This document shows, piece after piece, positions 1 through 9,000 of a DNA stretch of 45,420 nt. The stretch covers positions 1 through 45,420 of the forward strand of contig NZ_VMNX01000053.1 in the NCBI RefSeq assembly GCF_009377235.1, written 5' to 3'. The DNA is from Streptomyces acidicola (lineage in GTDB: Bacteria; Actinomycetota; Actinomycetes; Streptomycetales; Streptomycetaceae). Each line of letters starts with the position of its first letter. Within the stretch, counting starts at the first letter, position 1. The position numbers were made by a program, and so were the translations under genes. A model generated the notes under the pieces. It was not told the origin of the DNA. It saw only the letters and a list, made by a program, of their open reading frames with translations, and ran no database searches.

Positions 1-16
1 GAGTTGCACGACTCAC
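1..16 (-). CDS. Possible start of the next PKS gene (partial)
   Basis: On the minus strand a GTG at 16-14 overlaps the TGA stop of PKS-B (15-13) as GTGA and would read Met-Ser-Arg-Ala-Thr before the window ends. The same 4-base coupling is used at other junctions in this window. PKS-B also ends in a bare KS, so the rest of module 6 must be encoded downstream. The Shine-Dalgarno match upstream is weak. Only five codons are visible, so this is a guess from context. Confidence 0.3.
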
Positions 17-3000
17 TCACACACAGCATCTCGATCGTCAAGCTCCAGGCCGGTGTCGCCGTCCATCTCGCCCGCAAGCGCGGCGAGGACGTGCCGCCCG
101 CGCTCCTCGCCATCCAGGAGGCCGGCGTCGGCGGGGCTCACCTCGGCACCAGTGGCCCGCCGCGTCGATTCCCCTTCGCTGTACGGGGGTTGGTCCAGCC
201 CGTCGGTGTACCAGTACCGCTCGCGGGCGAACGGGTAGCCGGGCAGGCCGACCTTGCGGGGCTTCGGTGCGTCGGCGTCGGCGTGCAGGCGCGCCCAGTC
301 CACCAGCAGGCCGCTCGCCCACGCCTCGGCGAGCGGTGCCAGTTTGCCGCGCCGCGACCAGCGCACGACCGTCTCCTGGAACTCCTCGTCGGCCAGGAAC
401 TGCCCGACCGCGCCGGCCCGGCCCTCCCCGGCCCCGAGGTAGGCCCCCTGCGGCAGGCTCCTCCCGCCCGCGCAGGCGTCGAGCGCGTCCACCAGGTCGG
501 GAAGGCCGCTGACCACCACGGCGAACCGGGCGGGCAGGGCCTCTCGGCCGACCTGAAGCGTGTAGGCGATGTCGGGCAGGTCCGTGCTGCTCCACTGCCC
601 GGCCCGCAGCGCGTCGCCCAGCCGCCGGGCGTACGCGCGCAGGCGCTCTTCGTCGCGGGCGGAGAGTACGACGACGACGGGAACGGGGCCGCCGTGCTGT
701 GCGGACGCCCCGGGGACGTGCTCCTCCACGTACTCCTCCACGACGACGTGCGCGTTCGTGCCGCCCGCGCCGAACGCCGAGACTCCGGCGAGTCGTGGGC
801 GCCCCTCCCTCCTCGGCCAGGGCGCGGCGTCACGTTGCAGCACGAACGGTCCGGCCGCGAAGTCGATCTCCGGGTTGGTGCGCTCGGCGTGCAGGGTCGG
901 CGCCAGCGTGCCGTGCCGCATCTGGAGCAGCACCTTGGTGAGGCCCGCGATGCCCGCGGCCGACTCCAGGTGGCCGATGTTCGACTTCGCCGAGCCGATG
1001 GAGCAGAAGTTCCGGTCGTCGGTGAACTCGGCGAAGGCCGCGCTCAGTCCGGCGATCTCGATCGGGTCGCCCAGCGCGGTGCCGGTGCCGTGGGCCTCGA
1101 TGCATCCGATGTCGCGCGGGTCCCTGCCGGAGCGTCGCCAGGCGCCGCGGATCACCGCGGCCTGGGCGAGGGGGTTGGGCACGGTGAAGCCGTGGGTGTG
1201 GCCGCCGTGGTTGACGGCGGTGCCGCGCATCACCCCGAGCACGCGGTCGCCGTCGGCGAGGGCGTCGGCGAGCGGGCGCAGCAGCACCGCGCCGACGCCC
1301 TCACCGGGCACGTAGCCGTCGCCGCCCTCGCCGAAGCTGCGGCAACGGCCGTCGCCGGAGGCGAACTGACCCTCGCCGATCATCAGGTACTTGCTCGGGT
1401 GCAGCGACAGGTTGACGCCGCCCGCCACCGCCACGCCGCACTCCCCGCGCTGCAGGGCGGCGCAGGCGAGGTGGACGGCGGTCAGCGCCGAGGCGCACAT
1501 CGTGTCGACGGTGACGCTGGGGCCGCTCGCGTCGAAGAAGTACGACACCCGGTTGGCGATGGACGCGAGGCTGCCCGGTACGACGAGAGGCTCGCCGCGC
1601 ACGCCCTGCTCGGCGCCGTAGAGCTGGTACTCGGAGTACATCGCGCCCACGAACACCCCGATGTCACCGGCGTCCTCGCCCACCCGGGCGCGGGCGGCGG
1701 AGCGCAGGGCGTCCCGCGTGTAGCCGGCGTCCTCCAGCGTGGCGTGGGCGCACTGCAGGAACAGCCGTTCCTGCGGGTCCATGGTCGAGGCCGCCTTGGG
1801 CGAGATGCCGAAGAACAGTGGGTCGAACTCGTCGACCCCGTCGAGGAAGCCGCCCCACTTGCTGTAGGTCCGGCCGGGGACGCCTCGCCGCTCGTCGAAG
1901 TAGCGGTCGTGGTCCCAGCGTCCGGCCGGGATCTCGGTCACGCTGTCCCGGCCGTTCAGCAGGTTGTCCCAGAACGTGTCCAGGTCGGGCGCCCCGGGGT
2001 AGCGGCCCGCCATCCCGACGATCGCGACGGCCATGCCCTGCTCCTGCGCGGGGACCGGCTCCGGCTCCGGCTCCGGTCCCGGTTCCGGCTCCGGCTCCGG
2101 TCCCGGTTCCGGTTCCGGCTGCCGCGCGACGGCAGAGAGGCGTGCGGGAGCGACGGCCTCGGTGGGCGCCTGCTGCCCGTCCCGCTGTTCGTCGCGCGGT
2201 TCGTCTCGCGGTTCGTCTCGGGAGCCCACGACCGCGGCGAGCGCCTCGGGCTGTGTCCGCAGGAAGTGCCGGGCCAGGCCGTCGACCGTGCGCACCTCGA
2301 AGAAGAGGGTGCTGCCCACGCCGTCGAAGTCCCTGCGGACCGCTTCGGTGAGCTGGACGACGAGGATGGAGTCGATGCCGTAGCGGTCGAACGTCACATC
2401 GGCCCGGATCTCGCCGACCGGGAGGTCCAGGACCTCCGCGACGAGCGCGCGGAAATGGTCCCGGGCCAGGTCCAGCAGCCGCTCGTCACGGTCGGCGGCG
2501 GACTGCGGTGACGGCTGCGGCGCGGACTGCGGCGCGGGCCGCGGCGAGGCGGTGTCCCGGGGGCGTACGGCGTCGTCGGCCGGGGGAAGGGTGCCGCGGA
2601 AGGCGCTCACCCCGTCCGGGCGCGGCTGGCGGATCATGCCGTCGCTCTCGGCGACGATCACCTGCTGGCCGAGGTCGTCGGCGCCCTCGGCGCCCACGAA
2701 GCCGCCGTGGAACCCCACCTCCTTCAGCACCCGGAGCCAGCTTCCGGGCGCCAGGCCGGGAGATCCGGCGATCCGTGGTGCCGGGTCGTCGTAACGCCAC
2801 CAGCCGTCCAGCAGACCGAAGGTGAGATGGCTGAAGAGGATGTTGTCGCTGAGCTCGTTGAGCAGCAGCAGGGAGTTCGGGCGCGCGGCGGCCTTGGCGT
2901 TGCGCAGGGTGGTGCGGATGTTGCGGGTGGCGTGCAGAACGTTGGTGGCGATCACCACGTCGTACGAGGCGGGGGTGAGCGGCTGCCCGGCCAGGGGTTT

Positions 3001-6000
3001 CTCGGCGTTGAAGAGCTGGGGGTCCAGGTAGGGCGCGACCGGGCCGTACGCCCTGCGCGCGTGCAGCAGGAACGCCTTGGAGATGTCGGTGTAGGTGTAC
3101 GTCTCGATGCGGTCGGCCCACGGCTTCAGCCGGCGGAACACCACGGCGCTGGTGCCTCCGGTGCCCGCGCCGATCTCCAGGATGCGCAGTCGCGCGGAGG
3201 GGTCGTCGGCGAGGCGGCGTTCGACGTAGGCGACGAGGGTGTCGGCGAGGACGTCGTTGAAGTAGTCGGCGACCGGGTTGTTCTTGTAGACGCCCTCGAC
3301 CAGTTCCAGGGAGGCGTTCGGGAACATGACGTCCGTGGCGGGGCGGCGGCCGGTGAGAACGGCGCGCAGGGCGCGCAGCGTCGTGTCGACCAGGACGGCC
3401 TGCGGGCGTTTGGCCTCGTCGGCCAGCCACGGGTCGCGTGCGCGGTCCCAGTCCGCCCAGGCGTCGTCGAGGGACACGGAGCGGGGGTCGACGGCCGCGT
3501 ACCGGTCGTCGCCAGCACGGCGCAGCAGGCCCTCGTCGGCCAGGACGGCGAGGATGTGGGACATCCAGCGCTCGTAACGGTCGTCGATGCCGCCGACGGC
3601 ACGCCACTCGTCGGCGGTGACGGCGCGGCCGTCGGCGAACAGGCCCAGCGACCGCAGCAGCGCCCAGGTGATGCGGACGAGCGCATCGTGCATGATCCCG
3701 GCGTGCCCGTCGGCCTTCACGCGCAGCCGCGCGATCTCGTCCCGCCGGTCGGGGCGGCTGTCACGCAGCGCGGTGATCAGGGACGGGACCGTGGTGGCCA
3801 GGGTGGCGGCGGGCCGGCGGGTGAGCGCGTCGGCGCCGTAGATGCCGTCGATGCTCCGGCTGTCGGTGGCCTTGAGCAGGGCGAGTTGGGGGTGCGGGGA
3901 AGCGAGCAGGGCGTCGAAGGCCGCCATGCCCTCGTCGGGCTCGATCGAGCCGAGCCCGAGCCGGCCCATGCGCTCGCGGTAGCTGTCGGCGGTGACACTG
4001 CCGACGCGGGCCCAGTAGCCCCAGTTCATCACCTTGACGGGGCAGCCGAGCCGGGGGGCGAGCTGCTCGGCGAAGGCGTCGGCGAAGGTGCAGCCGGCCG
4101 CGTAGTTGGCCTGCCCCGGCGCCTTGAAGAAGGACTGCATGGACGAGAAGAAGGCGACGAAGTCCAGCGGCTGGCCGGCGAAGACGTCGGCGAGGTTGAC
4201 CGACACGTCCGCCTTGGCCGCGTACGCGGTACGGAAGCCCTCCTCGTCCATGCGGGCCAGCGTCCGGTCGCCCAGCACGAGCGCGGTGTGCAGCACCCCG
4301 CGGACCGGACCGTGCCGCCGTACGATCTCGTCGCGGGCGCGCCGGAGGGCGTCGCGGTCGGTCGCGTCCGCCTGGACGTAGTCGGGGCGCGGGCCGTGCC
4401 CCGCCAGGGCCACGGCGTCCTGGCGGGCCGCGATGTCGGCGTCGTGCGGGCTGCGGCCGATCCAGACCACCTGGGCGCCGTGACGGCGCATCATGTGCTC
4501 GGTCCACACGGTTCCGATGCCTCCGGCGCCGCCGATGGCCACGATCACACCGCCGGTCGCGGGCGGGGTGGCGGCCGTGCCCGGCTCGGGCACCTCGAGC
4601 AGCCGCTGGCGGTACCACTCGCCGTGCCGGTACGCCAGGATCTCGCCGCGCGGGTCGGCGGGGAGCGCCAGCAGATCCGGCCACGGTACGGACGTGCCGG
4701 CCCCGAGGTCGGCGACGCGGACGCGCCAGTGCGGGTACTCCTTGGCGAGCGTGCCGGCCAGGCCGTGCACACCGGCGTGGGCGGGGTCGGCGTGCGCGTC
4801 GCCCGGCAGCAGGCGTGTCTGCCGGGTGACGAGGGTCAGGCCCAGCTCGCGGGCGTCCGCGCCGTCCGCCAGGAGTGCCTTGACCAGCCGGAAGACGGCC
4901 AGTGCGGCCCGGGTGCCGGTGGCTGACGGTTCATCGGCGGCCGGGTCACCGGTCGGTGCGTCGGTCGGTGCATCCGCCACTGGCACGTCGGCCGGGGGGA
5001 GCCAGATGACGTGCTCGGTACCGGTCGGCAGCCCGGCCTGGGCATCGGCCTCGGCGTCCAGGACGGTGGCTCCGGGGTAGTGGCGGCGCAGCCCGGCCTG
5101 CTCGTCCGCGGTGCCGCCGAGGAGTACGACGCGGGCCGACGGGGCGGGCCAGTGGGGGGCGTCGGGTACGGCGGGCAGGGCGTCCCACACCGGGGCCAGC
5201 AGGGTGGCGTGCGGGGATGTGTCGGCCGTGGGCGGTGGTGTCGTGCCGGTCAGGCGTCGCGAGGTGTAGCCACGCAGGCTCACGCTGAGGCGTCCGGCGT
5301 CGTCGTACAGGTCGATGTCCACTTTGGTCACGTTCCGTCCCGCCACGGGCGCGTAGCCCTCGGTGTGGCGCAGGTGGGCCCACATGCGCTCGGTGGTGGG
5401 GGCGAGGATGTCGACGGCATCCAGCGCGAACGGCACCGCGGCGGCGCCGGGTTCCTCGGGCAGCGTGCCGTCGGCGTCGGCGTGGAGGCCGACGACGGCC
5501 TGGACGGCGCTGTCGAGCATCGCCGGATGCAGCCCGAACGCACCGTCGCGGGCGCCGTCCGGCAGGACGAGCCGGGCCAGGACCTCGCCGTCGCCGACGG
5601 CCAGGGTGTCGATGGCGCGCAGCCGGTCGCCGTGCCGGATGCCGACGCCGTCGAGGGCGGCACGGCACTGCTCCCGCGACAGGGTGCGGCGCGTGCAACG
5701 GGCCCGCAGCTCGTCCAGCGACGCGGACCCGGGCCTGTGGGAAGAGCCGGGCGAGCCGGGTGAGGTGACGCGCCCCTGGGCGTGGACGGCCGAGCCGTCG
5801 CGCAGCACCCGGAAGGCGTCACCGTCGAGGTCGACACGCAGCTCGGCGCCGTCGGCATCGGCGTCGACAGGGAACGGCGCGGGCCAGACGACATCGCGCA
5901 GGCCGACCGGCCGGAAGGAGCCCCCGCTTCGGTCGCCCGTGGCGGCACGGCGTGTGAACTCCAGCGACATCACGCCCGGCAGGACGGCCCGGCCATCCAC

Positions 6001-9000
6001 ATGGTGGTCGGCGAGGAAGAACTCCGCCCCGCTGAGCCGGACTCGGAGCGCGTTCGTGTCCGTGTCCATGCCCGTGCCCGTGCCCGCGTCCGCGTCCGTG
6101 TCCATGCCCGTGCCCGTGCCCGTGCCCACGTCCGTGCCCGTGTCCGGAGCCGCATCCAGGGCCGCATCCGGGGCCGACTGCTGCGACGGGGTGTCGGCCC
6201 AGTAGCGGCGGCGCTCGAAGGGATAGGTGGGCAGCGGCACCTGGCGGCGCACGGCGGGCGGGAAGCTCTCGGTGAACCGGTCGGCCTCGCCGCGCACATA
6301 CGCCTCGGCGAGCGCGGCGGGCGCGAGCACGCGCACGCCCCCGACGGGCCTGGGCTCGGCGGCGGTCTCCCCCTGGACCACCGTGTCACCGGCGGTGCCG
6401 GACAGCCAGGCGCGCAGCCGGTCCGCCAGCGTCGGCAGGTCGGCGGCGACGACAGCCAGCCGGTGGGCGAAGTGGGAGCGCCCCGCTGCCAGGCTGTGGG
6501 CGACGGCGCCGGCGGGCAGGCCCGGCTCGCGGTCGAGGTGGCCGAGGAGCCGTTCCACGATGGCGCGGAGTGCGGACCCCGTGCGCGCCGACAGCAGGAA
6601 CGCGTACTCCCCGCCCGGTTCCGCGACGTGGGCTGCCCGGTGTTCCTCCAGCACCACATGGGCGTTGGTGCCGCTGGCCCCGAAGGAGCTGACGGCCGCC
6701 CGGCGGGGGCCGCGGGCGGGTGCCGGCCAGGGCCGTGGCGCAGTGGTGACCGTGAACGGGCTGCCGTCGAGCGCGATGGCACGGTTGGCCTCGCGGAACT
6801 GCGCCGACGGCGGGATCCGCCGGTGCTCCAGGGCCAGCAGCGCCTTGATGACGCCCGCGATACCGGCGGCGAACTGCGTGTGCCCCAGGGTGGACTTGAC
6901 CGAGCCCAGGACCACGCTTCCGGCCGGGGCCCCCTCGAACACCCGGCTGAGGGCACGGAACTCGATCGGGTCGCCCAGCTGCGTACCGGTGCCGTGCGCC
7001 TCGACGAGCTGGATGCCGCCCGGCTCCACCCCGCTCGTGGCGTGCACCTCACGCAGCAGCCGTTCCTGTGACGCCGCGCTGGGGGCCGTGATGCCGTTGG
7101 TGGTGCCGTCCTGGTTGAGGCCCGAACCGCGGATGACGCCATAGATGTGGTCACCGTCGCGCACGGCGTCGGCCAGCCGTTTGAGGACGACCGCACCCGC
7201 GCCCTCGCCCGGGACGAAGCCGTCGGCGCGGGAGTCGAAGCTGTGGCAGCGGCCGCTGGGCGAGAGCATGCCCGCGCGGCTGGCCGATTCGTAGAGCCGT
7301 GGGGTCGTCTGGATGAACACCCCGCCCGCGAGGGCCAGATCCGCCGCACCGGCACGCAGGTCGCGGCAGGCCAGGTGGAGCGAGACCAGCGAGCTGGAGC
7401 AGGAGGTGTCCGTGGTGAGTGCGGGGCCCCTGAGGTCGAGGTGGTAGGCGATCCGGGATGCCACGAGCGAGCCCATGGTGCCCCACAGCGCCTGCGCCGG
7501 GGGCGCGGCGGCCAGGTGCTCGTGGTAGTCCCCGGCGTAACAGCCCACGTACACACCGCAGGTGCTCTTCCGCAGCCGTTCCCCGGTGTGGCCGGCGTCC
7601 TCCAGCGCGTTCCAGCACTGTTCCAGGAAGATGCGCTGCTGCGGGTCCATGGCGGCCGCCTCGACCCCGGAGATCGCGAAGAACACGGGGTCGAACTGGT
7701 CGAAGCCGCGCACGAATCCGCCGTTCCGGCAGGTCACGTCCGGGCCGAGGGGCCAGCGGGTCACCGGCTCGACGAGGTCCGCGCCGGCCATCAGGTGGTC
7801 CCACAGGGCACGCGGGTCCTCGGCGTCGGCGTACCGGGCGGCCATGCCGATGACGGCGATGGCGTCGTCATCGGCATCGTCGGCGTCGTTCACGGCGTCA
7901 GCGGCAGCGGCAGCCGGTTCGGCGGAGAGCGTCGCCGAACCGTCCGCATCCGCGCGCAGCAGGTCGCCGTAGGTGTCGGTGATGTGCGCGTGCAGGCGCT
8001 CCACGGTGCCGTGGTCGAACAGGTCGGCGGTCTCCAGCGCGGTGCCGAGGGACGCGTTGAGGGTGTGGACCAGGTGCACACCGAGGATGGAGTCCAGGCC
8101 GTAGTCCGCGAACGGGCGACGGCGCTCGATCTCGGCGACCGGCATCTGGAGGGCTTCGCCGAGCGCGTCGAGCAGGACGGACTCGACCGACTCGGCGTTC
8201 ACGGCCCGCGCCGCCGTGGAACGTCGCGCGTCCACGGCCGGTAGTACGGGCACCCCGGTCTCCGTGGTCTCCGTGGTCTTCGTGGTGGCCGCCGGGCCAG
8301 GCCAGTAACTCCGGCCGGCGAAGGGGTAGGCGGGCAGGTGGACCCGCGCGGGCGGCTCGGTGCCGGTGTCGGTGCCGGTGTGGAGGAGGGTCCAGTCCAG
8401 GGGCATGCCCTTGGCCCAGAACGCGGCCGGCTCGTCCAGGTCGCCGCGCGCGATCCACTGGGCGACGAGTTCGCGCAGTTCGTCCTGCCCGGCCAGCGTG
8501 GCCAGCGCCTCGCGGGCGGCCCTGACCCGGCCGCGCCGCCACGCGCCCTCGCCCTCGGGGTCGTCGAGGAAGGCGCGGAGCTGCTCGCGCCACTCGGCGG
8601 GTGTGGCGGCGACGCAGCACAGCCGCTCGTCCATCGCCTCGCGGCCCGTCTGCAGGGTGGCGGCGACGGCGTGCAGGTCGACCGCGGCCGGCCGGTCGTC
8701 GAGCCAGTCGGCCAGTTGCCGGGCGCGGGCCCTGAGGTCGTCGGCTGTACGTGCGGACAGCGGCAGCAGTACGGGCTGATCGGACGCGGCGGGAGACGTG
8801 GCAGGTGAGGCGGGCGGCGAGGCGGACGAGGACGGTGAGGGCGTCGTCCCGGGCGCCGTGTGACCGGCCTCCGGCGCCCGGTACTCGGCGACGATCACGT
8901 GCGCGTTGGCCCCGCCCGCGCCGAAGGAGGAGATGCCGGCCGTCCGCGGCGCGCCGTTCGCCGGACGCGGCCAGGGCGCGGCGGTGGTCTGCAGGGCGAA

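Noticed and set aside
2707..4926. Long plus-strand frame opposite PKS-B
   Set aside because: Shadow of the KR/MT-coding strand, without family motifs.
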